Assembly: GCF_003173595.1 (NCBI RefSeq)
Contig: NZ_QGNZ01000001.1
Coordinates: 1,488,001 to 1,552,000 of the forward strand
Reading direction: 5' to 3'
Length of the DNA stretch: 64,000 bases
Source of the DNA: Pedobacter yonginensis
GTDB taxonomy: Bacteria; Bacteroidota; Bacteroidia; Sphingobacteriales; Sphingobacteriaceae
Every line of letters begins with the position of its first letter. Within the stretch, counting starts at the first letter, position 1. The notes under the pieces are model-generated. The model was not told the DNA's origin, ran no database searches, and worked only from the letters and a program-made list of their open reading frames with translations. Shown in pieces: positions 24,463 through 33,481 of this stretch. The position numbers were made by a program, and so were the translations under genes.

Positions 24463-24533
24463 TATGCAAAAAGATATATAAAAAATATTAAAATGTATAA
24501 GAAAGTCCCGGCAAATAGCTGGGACTTTTTTTT
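24421..24533 (+). promoter_or_regulatory. Transcription attenuator controlling pheA
   Basis: Four RNA segments can pair in exclusive ways. Segment 1 (24421-24428, AGCTTTGG) pairs with segment 2 (24453-24460, CCGGGGCT). Segment 2 also pairs over 8 bp, one of them G-U, with segment 3 (24504-24511, AGTCCCGG). Segments 3 and 4 form the terminator: an 11-bp stem with one G-U pair (24502-24512 with 24518-24528), loop AAATA, then eight T. A ribosome stalled at the early Tyr/Phe codons would cover segment 1, free segment 2 for 2:3 pairing and block termination. A ribosome reaching the stop would cover segment 2 and let the terminator form. Confidence 0.85.
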
Positions 24534-24546
24534 GTTTAAGGCAAAA

Positions 24547-25380
24547 ATGGAAACAAAAAAACGAGTAGCAATTCAAGGCATTAAAGCATCTTTTCACGAA
24601 GAGGCGGCTTATAAATTCTTCGGGAAGGAGATTGAGGCCGTTGAATGCAATTCTTTCAAAGAAACTTGCGATAAGCTTGAAAAAAACGAAGCTGACTTTG
24701 TAGTTATGGCAATCGAAAATTCTATTGCCGGCAGTTTGCTACCAAACTACACGCTGATTCGCGATTATGGCTTCTCGGTAGTTGGAGAGGTATATTTGCC
24801 TATTCAACTGCATTTAATGGCGCTGCCTGGGGTTAAATTTGAAGACATTAAAATTGTAACCTCCCACCCCATCGCCATTCGCCAGTGTATCGATTTTTTT
24901 TACGATTATCCGCACATTAAAATTGTTGAAAGTAACGATACTGCTGCTTGCGCTAAGCGCATTCAAGAAGAAAAGCTTACCGACACAATGGCCATTGCAA
25001 ATAGTTTAGCCGCAGAGCTTTACGGTTTAAATATTTTAGAAAGACGTGTTGAATCCAACAAGAAAAACTTCACCCGTTTCCTCATCCTCAAAAAGGATAA
25101 AACAGATGAAGGCAAGAAAATTAATAAAGCCTCAATTTGTTTTCAAGTTGGCCACAAAGCGGGCTCGTTGGCAACGGTGTTAAATATCTTTGCAGAACAA
25201 GAAGTAAGCTTAACAAAAATACAATCTATGCCTGTATTGGGTAAAAGAAACGAATATTACTTTTACGTGGATTTAGAATGGCCAAGTACAGAAAAGTATG
25301 ACAAGGCCGTAAGAAAGGCGTTAAAATACACCTCGAATTTTAATATCCTCGGAGAATATCAAAAAAACGATAAAGTTTAA
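24547..25380 (+). CDS. pheA: Prephenate dehydratase
   Basis: 277 residues from the ATG at 24547, 13 bases after the attenuator T run; an earlier in-frame start at 24493 would be translated through the terminator and is rejected. Residues about 5-180 form the dehydratase domain: AIQGIKASFHEEAA, VVMAIENSIAGSLLPNY, KIVTSHPIAIRQC and the catalytic Thr in SNDTAACAKR, then KKNFTRFLIL. Residues about 195-275 are an ACT domain (FQVGHKAGSLATVLNIFAEQ), the usual site of Phe feedback inhibition. It converts prephenate to phenylpyruvate. It is the first gene of the attenuated operon. Confidence 0.95.
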   Translation: METKKRVAIQGIKASFHEEAAYKFFGKEIEAVECNSFKETCDKLEKNEADFVVMAIENSIAGSLLPNYTLIRDYGFSVVGEVYLPIQLHLMALPGVKFEDIKIVTSHPIAIRQCIDFFYDYPHIKIVESNDTAACAKRIQEEKLTDTMAIANSLAAELYGLNILERRVESNKKNFTRFLILKKDKTDEGKKINKASICFQVGHKAGSLATVLNIFAEQEVSLTKIQSMPVLGKRNEYYFYVDLEWPSTEKYDKAVRKALKYTSNFNILGEYQKNDKV

Positions 25381-25495
25381 AAAAAAAGGAATCCGACGTT
25401 TGGAATCCAAAAAAAAATTAACAGAACAATAAAATAATTAAAATATAACTCCAGACTTTCCACAAGGACGCTGGACCTTAAAACACCTCAATATC

Positions 25496-26635
25496 ATGAA
25501 ACTTAATTTAAACATCCAACCTTTAAACACTTGGTTGAACATTAACAATGAGCCTTTAATCATTTCAGGACCATGCAGCGCAGAAACCGAAGAACAATTA
25601 TTAACAACAGCGCATTTATTGGCCGCAACAGGTAAAGTATCTGTTTTAAGAGCCGGAATTTGGAAACCACGTACCCGTCCGGGAGAGTTTGAAGGTATCG
25701 GAAGTATAGGTTTAGAATGGTTAAAACGTGCAAAAGCAGAAACAGGTTTACCTACTGCCGTTGAAGTTGCAAATGCAAAACATGTTGAAGAAGCTTTAGC
25801 TGCTGGTGTAGATATTCTTTGGATTGGTGCACGCTCCACCGTTAATCCGTTCACTGTGCAAGAAATTGCAGATGCTTTAAAAGGACATGATGTTCCGGTT
25901 TTAATTAAAAACCCTGTAAATCCTGATTTACAATTGTGGATTGGCGCCATAGAACGTATAAACGGTGCTGGAATTACTAAAATTGGTGCAATTCACCGTG
26001 GTTTCTCCTCTTTTGAGAAAAGCTCTTTCCGTAATGAGCCAATGTGGGAACTTGCCATTCAATTGAAAACATTATGCCCTGAGTTGCCAATTATCAATGA
26101 TCCAAGTCATATTTGTGGTAACCGCGAATTGATCCCTTACATCTCTCAAAAAGCATTAGACTTAGATATGCAAGGCTTGATGATCGAATCTCACGTAGAT
26201 CCTTCAGTTGCCTGGACAGATGCAAAACAACAAGTTACACCAGCTGCATTAGCCGAATTGGTAGATCGTTTAACCGTTCGCGAACCTGAATCTACCAACG
26301 AAGCTTTCGTAGATAAATTGGCTGATTTACGTAAATCAATTGATAAAATCGATGACATCTTATTGCAGAAATTAGGTGAGCGTATGGCCATTGTAGAAAA
26401 AATTGGCGAATTCAAGCGCGACAATCAAGTAACCATTTTGCAAGTTAACCGTTGGGATGCCATCATTAAAAAAGGTCATGCCTTTGCAAAAGCTTTAAAA
26501 TTAGATTTAAACTTTACAGAGAAATTCTTAGAATTGGTGCACGGAGAATCCATTCGTAAGCAAACTGAAATTATGAATGCGGGTAAAGTGGCTCAAGGTA
26601 TAGCTGCTGAACAACACCAAGAAGTGAATAAATAA
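25496..26635 (+). CDS. Bifunctional DAHP synthase / chorismate mutase
   Basis: 379 residues. Residues 1 to about 265 are a DAHP synthase of the KDO8P-synthase-like class (PLIISGPCSAETEEQ, AGIWKPRTRPGEFEG, WIGARSTVNPF, KNPVNPDLQLWIGA, NDPSHICGNR). Residues about 275-365 are an AroQ-type chorismate mutase (LADLRKSIDKIDDILLQKLGERMAIVEKIGEFKR). It joins the first step of the shikimate pathway to the branch step toward Phe/Tyr. It is 115 bases after pheA with no terminator between, so the attenuator should control it too. The aminotransferase and tyrA genes often found between these two are absent. Confidence 0.95.
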   Translation: MKLNLNIQPLNTWLNINNEPLIISGPCSAETEEQLLTTAHLLAATGKVSVLRAGIWKPRTRPGEFEGIGSIGLEWLKRAKAETGLPTAVEVANAKHVEEALAAGVDILWIGARSTVNPFTVQEIADALKGHDVPVLIKNPVNPDLQLWIGAIERINGAGITKIGAIHRGFSSFEKSSFRNEPMWELAIQLKTLCPELPIINDPSHICGNRELIPYISQKALDLDMQGLMIESHVDPSVAWTDAKQQVTPAALAELVDRLTVREPESTNEAFVDKLADLRKSIDKIDDILLQKLGERMAIVEKIGEFKRDNQVTILQVNRWDAIIKKGHAFAKALKLDLNFTEKFLELVHGESIRKQTEIMNAGKVAQGIAAEQHQEVNK

Positions 26636-26640
26636 GTTTA

Positions 26641-26693
26641 GGATTGGTCGTTTTGATGTTGAGCATAAAAAGTTCAGCGCTAACGACAAATCC
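26641..26693. other. Long stem-loop after the DAHPS/CM gene
   Basis: GGATT-GTCGTT (26641-26652) pairs with AACGAC-AATCC (26682-26693) over 11 bp with one mismatch, 6 bases past the stop codon. It has no U run, so it may stabilise the transcript end rather than terminate. The remaining bases up to 26795 hold nothing recognised. Confidence 0.45.
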
Positions 26694-26795
26694 TTTACAC
26701 CAGCGCATTGCGAGGTAAAAAGGCGGGCTTAATATAATCTGGGTTCAATTTTAACACCCAAATAATTAAGAATAAAGCAATAAAACATCATTAGG

Positions 26796-26881
26796 ATGCT
26801 GAAATAAATTCAGCATGACTGACAAATTATAAAAGATAGCTATAAGGCGTTGTCACCCTGAATTTATTTCAGGGTCTTTTT
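26796..26881. repeat. Pair of inverted REP-like hairpins; the second is terminator-like
   Basis: Hairpin 1 (26796-26816) has an 8-bp stem ATGCTGAA/TTCAGCAT with loop ATAAA. Hairpin 2 (26855-26875) has an 8-bp stem ACCCTGAA/TTCAGGGT with loop TTTAT and is followed by CTTTTT. The 13-base core of one is the exact reverse complement of the other, so the two are inverted copies of one element, flanked by GTCA. The stems differ by paired changes that keep base pairing. The rest of the gap to 27081 holds no recognised gene. Confidence 0.75.
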
Positions 26882-27081
26882 GGTTTTAAAAGATCGTTTG
26901 TAAGCCCGAACTCACATGACGGAAAAGACGTAAACACTACTTTTCCCTCGCAATGCTGATTTAAAATATAAACGTATTGTAGATACGAATGCTCATGGAA
27001 ACCTTTAAAATGCAAATCGCTTTTTTGGTCAACGTGGTAAGCATTTGAAAACAACGCATTTAAGCATAAATAAATAATATA

Positions 27082-28371
27082 ATGTCGAAAAACGCCTTAG
27101 TTTCTTTTAAAGGAAATAAGAATATTCATACGGAAATCCAACTTACCGGTTCTAAAAGTGAATGCAATAGAGCGCTGATAATTAGTGCTTTAAGCAAAAA
27201 CTTAGTCAAGGTAGAAAATCTATCCAATGCTGCCGATACGGTTACTTTAAACGGAATTCTGAATAAGTTAGGGGTATGGAGCGATGAAACTGGAGAAAGT
27301 TCTGAACCGCAAACACAAGATTCTACACTGGTAGATGTTGGTCCGGCGGGTACAGCTATGCGCTTCTTATCAGCCTACTTATCTGCAAAAAACGGCAACT
27401 TTTTGTTAACCGGAACAGAAAGAATGAAACAACGCCCCATCGGAATTCTTGCAGAAGCATTGAAAACCATTGGTGCAGATATTTCTTACGCAGAAAATGA
27501 AGGTTTTCCACCTTTAAACATCATTGGGCCACTACACCAAAAAACCTCACAAGTTAAAATTAAAGGCGATGTAAGCAGTCAATACATTTCAGCATTGCTG
27601 ATGATCGCGCCTATACTTCCACAAGGATTAACGTTGCAAATTGAAGGTGAATTAACCTCAAAACCTTATGTTGATATGACTTTGGACATGCTTGCTGAGG
27701 TTGGCATCAGCCATGCTTGGGAAGGCAATTCCATTACCATTGCAGCACAGCCATTTAAAATAGGAACATTAGTTGTAGAGCCAGATTGGAGTGCAGCGTC
27801 TTATTGGTATAGCATTGCCGCCTTGGCAGAAGAAGCAGAAATTAGCTTGCCCGCTTTAAAAGATAAAAGTCTTCAAGGCGATAGCCAGATTCAAAAAATC
27901 ATGAAGATTTTTGGCATTGCAACAAGCAAAACTGAAAACGGAATCTCGATCAGCAATTTAGGCTTGTCTTTAGAAACCAATCAAATTTTAGATTTGAAAA
28001 CATGTCCTGATTTAGCCCAAACGGTAATTGTTATTGCTGCTGCCTTAGGTAAAAACATGGCTTTTACGGGCTTAGAAACCTTAAAAATCAAGGAAACAGA
28101 CCGCATTGCCGCTTTACAAAACGAATTGGCAAAAATCGGTGTCACTTTAACAGAAGAAAACCTGATTTATACGCTGAATACAGATGAGCTTCATTTCCCA
28201 GATAAAATTACGATTGCCACGTATGAAGATCACCGCATGGCTATGGCTTTCGCTCCACTAGCATTGCTGATAAATGAAGTAGAGATTGAAGAAATGCAGG
28301 TGGTAGAAAAATCTTATCCTTATTTTTGGGAAGATTTGAAAAAAGCAGGTTTCGACGTAAAAGAACTGTAA
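27082..28371 (+). CDS. aroA: 3-phosphoshikimate 1-carboxyvinyltransferase (EPSP synthase)
   Basis: 429 residues, the usual length. Motifs are LTGSKSECNRALIISAL, DVGPAGTAMRFLSAYL, KGDVSSQYISALLM, the Asp region in SAASYWYSIAAL, KETDRIAALQNELAKIG and YEDHRMAMAFAPLAL. It joins shikimate 3-phosphate with PEP. It follows the DAHPS/CM gene after 446 bases containing a terminator-like hairpin, so it may have its own promoter, although none was recognised. aroC is the next gene. Confidence 0.95.
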   Translation: MSKNALVSFKGNKNIHTEIQLTGSKSECNRALIISALSKNLVKVENLSNAADTVTLNGILNKLGVWSDETGESSEPQTQDSTLVDVGPAGTAMRFLSAYLSAKNGNFLLTGTERMKQRPIGILAEALKTIGADISYAENEGFPPLNIIGPLHQKTSQVKIKGDVSSQYISALLMIAPILPQGLTLQIEGELTSKPYVDMTLDMLAEVGISHAWEGNSITIAAQPFKIGTLVVEPDWSAASYWYSIAALAEEAEISLPALKDKSLQGDSQIQKIMKIFGIATSKTENGISISNLGLSLETNQILDLKTCPDLAQTVIVIAAALGKNMAFTGLETLKIKETDRIAALQNELAKIGVTLTEENLIYTLNTDELHFPDKITIATYEDHRMAMAFAPLALLINEVEIEEMQVVEKSYPYFWEDLKKAGFDVKEL

Positions 28372-28379
28372 AACGAAGC

Positions 28380-28505
28380 ATCCAAATGTTAAACAAAAGA
28401 AATAAGATCAATATCTCATATCTCAAGCATTTTATGTCTCATATCTTCCATCTAATATCTCATATCTAAAATCTCAAGTCTCACATCTAAAATCTATAAT
28501 CCAAC
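28380..28505. repeat. Low-complexity ATCTCATATCT satellite between aroA and aroC
   Basis: Degenerate reiterations of ATCTCATATCT, ATCTAAAATCT and ATCTCAAGTCT fill about 100 bases from 28412. There is no frame, hairpin or promoter box. It appears to be slippage-derived filler between two pathway genes. Confidence 0.6.
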
Positions 28506-28512
28506 AAAAAAC

Positions 28513-29610
28513 ATGGCAGGCAACTCATTCGGACAACTATTTCGCATCACCACTTTTGGAGAATCTCATGGTATAGCCATCGGTGTAATTATTGATGGAT
28601 GCCCGGCACAATTAGACATCGACATCGATTTTATTCAGTCAGAATTGGATAAGCGTAAGCCAGGTCAATCTAAAATTACTACCCAAAGAAAAGAAAGTGA
28701 TACTGTTCAAATTTTATCGGGTGTTTTTGAAGGGAAAAGTACTGGTACACCAATTGCACTTTTGATTCCGAACGAAGATCAGCGATCTAAAGATTATGGC
28801 CATAATGTAGATGTGTATCGCCCGAGTCATGCCGATTACGTTTACGACGCCAAATATGGCATTCGCGATCATCGTGGCGGAGGTCGATCATCAGCCAGAG
28901 AAACCGCAGCACGCGTTGCCGCCGGAGCAGTTGCCAAATTATTGCTTAAACAGCATGGTATTGAAGTTTTTGCCCATGTAACCTCAGTTGGAAAAATTGA
29001 TGCACCAAATTTAGAAACCAACGATCTAAGCGCCCTGCTTCAAATTAGAGAAGAAAATATTGTACGTTGTGCTGATCCTGCAACAGCGCATGAAATGATT
29101 GAATTTATTGATGCCGTGCGTAAAGATGGCGATACCGTGGGTGGTAAAATATCATGCATTGTAAAAGGTTGCCCAGCTGGTTTGGGCGAACCTGTTTTTG
29201 ATAAGTTGCACGCAGATTTAGGAAAAGCCATGCTGAGTATCAACGCAGTACATGGTTTTGAATATGGCTCAGGCTTTGCCGGAAGCGAATTACTAGGCTC
29301 GCAACACAACGATATTCCTCAACCAAAAGCAGCCGATTCGAAAGTTTTTCAAACCAGAACGAATTTTGCAGGTGGCATACTTGGAGGCATTTCAAATGGA
29401 ATGGACATTACTTTTAAAGTTGCTTTTAAACCTGTTGCCACCATTATGCATAACCAACAAACCATTAATGCAGCAGGTGAAGCTTCTGAAATTAAAGGAA
29501 AAGGCCGCCACGACCCATGTGTTGTGCCAAGAGCGGTTGTTATTGTAGAGGCTATGGCTGCGCTGGTTTTAGCTGATCAGTTTTTAAGGAATAAAGTAAG
29601 TATTGTTTAA
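28513..29610 (+). CDS. aroC: Chorismate synthase
   Basis: 365 residues. Signature motifs are complete: [18 protein letters not shown] at the start, [20 protein letters not shown] with [17 protein letters not shown], and [20 protein letters not shown] at the end. It makes chorismate from EPSP with reduced FMN. It is separated from aroA by a satellite-like spacer. A DUF1684 gene starts 16 bases after its stop codon. Confidence 0.97.
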   Translation: MAGNSFGQLFRITTFGESHGIAIGVIIDGCPAQLDIDIDFIQSELDKRKPGQSKITTQRKESDTVQILSGVFEGKSTGTPIALLIPNEDQRSKDYGHNVDVYRPSHADYVYDAKYGIRDHRGGGRSSARETAARVAAGAVAKLLLKQHGIEVFAHVTSVGKIDAPNLETNDLSALLQIREENIVRCADPATAHEMIEFIDAVRKDGDTVGGKISCIVKGCPAGLGEPVFDKLHADLGKAMLSINAVHGFEYGSGFAGSELLGSQHNDIPQPKAADSKVFQTRTNFAGGILGGISNGMDITFKVAFKPVATIMHNQQTINAAGEASEIKGKGRHDPCVVPRAVVIVEAMAALVLADQFLRNKVSIV

Positions 29611-29626
29611 ATATAAAGCTTCACCC

Positions 29627-30232
29627 ATGATCAAAATACTCCCTATTTTATTGGTTTTATGTAGTTTAAACTCATTTGCACAAAGCTACGCGGAGCAAAT
29701 TGCCAAACATCGTGAAAATTATAAGCAGGATTTCATTAAAGAATCCTACTCTCCTTTAAAAGAAAAAGACCTAAAGAACTTGAATTTCTATGATGCAGAT
29801 AGCACCTATAAAATTGAGGCTAAAGTCGAAATTTTGAAAAATGAAAAGATATTTAAAATGCCTACCTACGATGGCACTAGCAAAGAATTTTCTCGCTATG
29901 CCAGGGTAGCTTTCAACTTAAATGGAAAAGATTATCAGCTTACTTTATATAAGAGCATTGCATTGGCGAACAATCCTTTATACAAAGACTTATTATTCCT
30001 TCCTTTTACAGATGAAACCAATAATAAAGAGACTTATGGGGGCGGCAGATATATCGATTTGAAAATGAGTGATATCAAAAACGAAACCATAGAAATCGAT
30101 TTCAATAAGGCCTACAATCCCTACTGTGCTTACAGTGGTGGGTATAGGTGTCCGGTTCCTCCAGAAGAAAATGACTTACAAATTCAAATTTTAGCTGGAG
30201 AAAAACTTTATACAGGAGAAAAAAAGCATTAA
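29627..30232 (+). CDS. Exported DUF1684 protein
   Basis: 201 residues from the ATG at 29627; an in-frame TTG at 29603 inside aroC is unlikely. A signal peptide (MIKILPILLVLCSLNSFAQ) opens the protein. The DUF1684 marks are a central ARVAFNLNGKDYQLTLYKS and the C-terminal AYNPYCAYSGGYRCPVPP with ENDL. The family has no established function. The Cys pair and the Tyr/Pro-rich end are its most conserved part. It is probably cotranscribed with aroC, without a known link to chorismate. Confidence 0.85.
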   Translation: MIKILPILLVLCSLNSFAQSYAEQIAKHRENYKQDFIKESYSPLKEKDLKNLNFYDADSTYKIEAKVEILKNEKIFKMPTYDGTSKEFSRYARVAFNLNGKDYQLTLYKSIALANNPLYKDLLFLPFTDETNNKETYGGGRYIDLKMSDIKNETIEIDFNKAYNPYCAYSGGYRCPVPPEENDLQIQILAGEKLYTGEKKH

Positions 30233-30273
30233 ATTTATATAAATGCGATCAACTCATGTCAATTATTGTTTAC

Positions 30274-30297
30274 AAAAAGGTTAAAAATACCTTTTTT
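30274..30297 (+). terminator. Terminator after the DUF1684 gene
   Basis: AAAAAGGT pairs with ACCTTTTT over 8 bp around a 7-base loop and ends in six T. It closes the aroC-DUF1684 unit. Confidence 0.75.
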
Positions 30298-30363
30298 AGT
30301 TAAAGTTTAAACCTTTATCTTTAATTCCTGTATTATCAGTACCCTTTATAAAACAGTTCCTAA

Positions 30364-31113
30364 ATGATGTATAGTTGTTTAATAGTAGATGACAACGAGA
30401 TCGAAAGAGATGCCATTGAAATGCACCTCAAGAAAATCTCGTCTCTACAAATTGTTGCCGTGTGTACCAACGGAATAGAAGCAGCAGAATTTTTGAATAA
30501 AAACGATGTTGATATCGTCTTTTCTGATATTGATATGCCTGAACTCTCGGGGATGTCTTTACTCAAAACATTAAAAAAACACCCTCAGTTTATATTTATC
30601 ACTTCACATAGCCACTACGCCGCAGAAAGTTTTAATCTTGATGCAATCGACTTTATTGTAAAGCCTGCAACTTTCGAAAGACTATTAAAAGCCGCAAATA
30701 AGGCCATCGAATACATCGATTTAAAAAATTTGGTAGGAAAAGAGGTTATTGAAGAACCCACTCCGTCCAATTCGGATGATTTCTTTTTCTTTAGAGAAAC
30801 CAAAGGGATTAGCAAACTGAAATACCATGATGTAATTTATATTGAAAGCATGGGCGATTTCTCTAAAATCTACACCGGTCTGGATAAGCATGTTGTATTG
30901 GTGAGTTTAAAGAATTTAGAAAAACAGTTGCCATCTTCCATGTTTAGAAGAGTACATAAGCAGTACATCATCAATATCGACCACATTACTACCTTAACCA
31001 ACCACGAAGTACATTTGGATTTCAATTTTACGGTACCCATAAGTTCTTCCAACAGACAAGAGTTGTTAGAAAAATCTATCGAGAAAAAAACGCTCTCTAG
31101 ATTTATGAAATAA
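30364..31113 (+). CDS. LytTR-family response regulator
   Basis: 249 residues. The receiver domain (1 to about 120) has Asp10, phospho-acceptor Asp55 in VFSDIDMPELSGM, and Lys100 in DFIVKPATFERL. The LytTR DNA-binding domain (about 140-245) shows FFFRETKGISKLKYHDVIYIE, MFRRVHKQYIIN and the last strand VPISSSNRQELL. It binds promoter repeats after phosphorylation. The 3' end overlaps the 3' end of the oppositely oriented TPR histidine kinase by 11 bases, a likely partner. An ATG one codon later is an equal start candidate. Confidence 0.9.
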   Translation: MMYSCLIVDDNEIERDAIEMHLKKISSLQIVAVCTNGIEAAEFLNKNDVDIVFSDIDMPELSGMSLLKTLKKHPQFIFITSHSHYAAESFNLDAIDFIVKPATFERLLKAANKAIEYIDLKNLVGKEVIEEPTPSNSDDFFFFRETKGISKLKYHDVIYIESMGDFSKIYTGLDKHVVLVSLKNLEKQLPSSMFRRVHKQYIINIDHITTLTNHEVHLDFNFTVPISSSNRQELLEKSIEKKTLSRFMK

Positions 31114-33481
31114 CTTTATGCTTTGATTCGCTTGACTTTGGATTTTCTCTTAAAGAAATGATAAACTGGCTTCCTTGTTTATAAGCTGCATTAACGGCTA
31201 TTTTGCCATCCATTAAACTGATAAAGGTTCTGCATAATAATAGTCCTAAACCTGTACCTTTTTCTTTGTTGGTGCCTAAGGTGCTCACTCCAGAACCAAG
31301 ATAGCCTGGCTTGTTAAAATGATTAATCTGTGCTGGCGACATGCCCACGCCTGTATCAGAAACTTTAACATTCAAGTAGCCGTTGGCGCGTTCTGTATCA
31401 ATGGTTACGCTGCCCCCATTCGGTGTAAACTTAATGGCGTTGCTAATTAAATTTCTTAAAACCAGCGAGAGCATGTTTAAATCGGCGCTGCAATAAGTAT
31501 CTTTTTCGATGTGATTGTTTACGATGATGTTCTTCTGCGAGGCGTGCTGCTTAAGGGTGTTAATTACCTCATCAGCAGTTTCCTGCACGTTTAACTCTTC
31601 CAAATATGGATTAAATCCCTGCATTTGGCTTGCTGCCCAATTCAGCAGGTTTTCCATCATGGTAGAGGTGTAGGTTAAATTATTCTTGAGGGAAGCCGCA
31701 TAACGACTTAATTTTTCCTGCTCTATATTTCCATCCTCCAACATTTGGATAAAGGAAATGAGCGAGTTAACAGGCGTGCGCATATCGTGGCTCACCACAC
31801 TAAAAATACGATCCTTAACCCTACTCAACTGCTCCAATTCGCGTTTTTGCAGATTAATAATTTTATTTAATCGCGTGGTTTTTCGCTGATTGAAGAATAT
31901 GATAACCGCCGTTAAAAGCACCAATGTAATGCCTACCGTTAAAAAGATTTTCACCTTCCAATCGAACCTAATTTGCTGCTCTTGACTGCTGATTTTTTTA
32001 TTAGAAATGATGGCCTGAAGTTGAGCACTTATGGAATCGCTTTTTTGGAGCTTCTTTGCGTTTTCCAACTCGTGTTTCTTCGTCAAATAATTAATTCTTT
32101 GCAAATCCTTATCCCGATCGCTGATTGCAAGTTCCTGCTTTCGCAGAATTAAAAGTTGTTGCTGTTGTTTGGCCAATAAGAATTGCCTTTGAAGTTCTCC
32201 ATCCGTTATCTTTTGCCTCAATAAGTAGTCCTTTTCCTTCACACCAAAATCAATCCTCATTTGCTGGCGGGTAATTTCCTTTTCCTTATCTTCATTGAAA
32301 ATCTGATCTTTAATCTCGACATATTGCTTGTAATAAGCTAAAGATCGATCAAAATCGCCCAATTCTTCGTAAGCCTCACTCAAGGCATAGGCAGAGTTCT
32401 TTTGGTTCTCAAAAAACTTATTTTCTTCGGCAACCTTGAAACTGTTGCTCAGCAAAACAACAGCATTATCATAGTCTTTTTGTTTTTTGTAAAAGTCGCC
32501 CAAGGCATACAGGCTTTCTGAATAATTGATTTTATTATCGGCCGTTTTGCTAATCTGAATGGCCTTTTGATAAGATTTTAAGGCGAGATTTTTATCGCCC
32601 ATTTCGGCATACACATCCCCAATAGACTTGATCGACTCCGCCACAATACCCTGATCGTCAATATCTTCACCACCTTTTAATGATTTATTAAAATAGTCTA
32701 AGGCAATGGTTAGCCTTTGGTTTGGGGGGATTCCAATTTTAATCTGTTCTTCTTTTGATGCTGTAAAATAAGCCAAGCCCATACTTAGATGGACTACTGC
32801 TGTGCCCCTGCTTTTATCGCCCTCTTTTAAATATACGGTAAGTGCCTTTTTTAAATATTCTAATGATTTTGCTTCTTGATGTAAATCTTGATAAACCCCT
32901 GCAATATTGGTGAAGCAATTCGCCAAATCTTCCTCATCACCATATTTTTGGTAAAGCTCTAAAGCTTTCTGATTCATACCCAAGGATTTCGCATAATCAG
33001 GAATTTCCATGTACAGCGCACCTAAGCTTAAATAGCAGCCAGCAACCTGATTTTGATCTTTTAAAGCCGTAGCTTCTTTAATGGCATCAAAATAATTTTC
33101 CTCTGCCTTTTGATACTTATTAAAGCCATGATTGAATAGGCCTCTGCGGTAATAGGCATTAAAGGAATATCTTCTCAGGTTTAATTTCTGCGCCAGTTCA
33201 ATGGTTTCGTCCACATACTCATCCACCTTTTCAAAGTTCCGCATTTTCATGTACTGCCGATACACTTTTGTTAAGATGATTAGCTTGGTTGAATCTGATT
33301 TGGTATTGTTCTGATTCAAGAGTAAAAGTGCATCCAGCTCTTTTTGTTGCTGCTGAGTTTGAGAAAAGCAATACGATGAAACGAAAAATACCAGACATAA
33401 CAAAATGCTAACCCTTTTTGTAATTAGGGTTAACAGCTCATTTGATTGAGAGATTGTACAATATTTTAGTTGGTTAAACAC
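31103..33481 (-). CDS. TPR-containing sensor histidine kinase
   Basis: 792 residues. A signal-like hydrophobic stretch (about 22-40) is followed by six to seven tetratricopeptide repeats (about 45-390) in the periplasm, a coiled-coil, a membrane span (about 505-528, FLTVGITLVLLTAVIIFF), and a cytoplasmic kinase core: SVVSHDMRTPVNSL with the phospho-His, NLISNAIKFTPNGG, VSDTGVGMSP and GTGLGLLLC. It should sense through its TPR domain and phosphorylate a regulator, most likely the convergent LytTR protein. The chosen start is GTG; no ATG lies before the TPR region, so the exact start is uncertain. Confidence 0.88.
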   Translation of the reverse strand: MFNQLKYCTISQSNELLTLITKRVSILLCLVFFVSSYCFSQTQQQQKELDALLLLNQNNTKSDSTKLIILTKVYRQYMKMRNFEKVDEYVDETIELAQKLNLRRYSFNAYYRRGLFNHGFNKYQKAEENYFDAIKEATALKDQNQVAGCYLSLGALYMEIPDYAKSLGMNQKALELYQKYGDEEDLANCFTNIAGVYQDLHQEAKSLEYLKKALTVYLKEGDKSRGTAVVHLSMGLAYFTASKEEQIKIGIPPNQRLTIALDYFNKSLKGGEDIDDQGIVAESIKSIGDVYAEMGDKNLALKSYQKAIQISKTADNKINYSESLYALGDFYKKQKDYDNAVVLLSNSFKVAEENKFFENQKNSAYALSEAYEELGDFDRSLAYYKQYVEIKDQIFNEDKEKEITRQQMRIDFGVKEKDYLLRQKITDGELQRQFLLAKQQQQLLILRKQELAISDRDKDLQRINYLTKKHELENAKKLQKSDSISAQLQAIISNKKISSQEQQIRFDWKVKIFLTVGITLVLLTAVIIFFNQRKTTRLNKIINLQKRELEQLSRVKDRIFSVVSHDMRTPVNSLISFIQMLEDGNIEQEKLSRYAASLKNNLTYTSTMMENLLNWAASQMQGFNPYLEELNVQETADEVINTLKQHASQKNIIVNNHIEKDTYCSADLNMLSLVLRNLISNAIKFTPNGGSVTIDTERANGYLNVKVSDTGVGMSPAQINHFNKPGYLGSGVSTLGTNKEKGTGLGLLLCRTFISLMDGKIAVNAAYKQGSQFIISLRENPKSSESKHKVIS

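Noticed and set aside
24493..24546. Upstream extension of pheA
   Set aside because: It would be read through the attenuator terminator; the ATG at 24547 gives the normal N terminus.
25381..25495. Terminator between pheA and the DAHPS/CM gene
   Set aside because: GGAATCC occurs there twice as a direct, not inverted, repeat, so no hairpin forms; read-through is expected.
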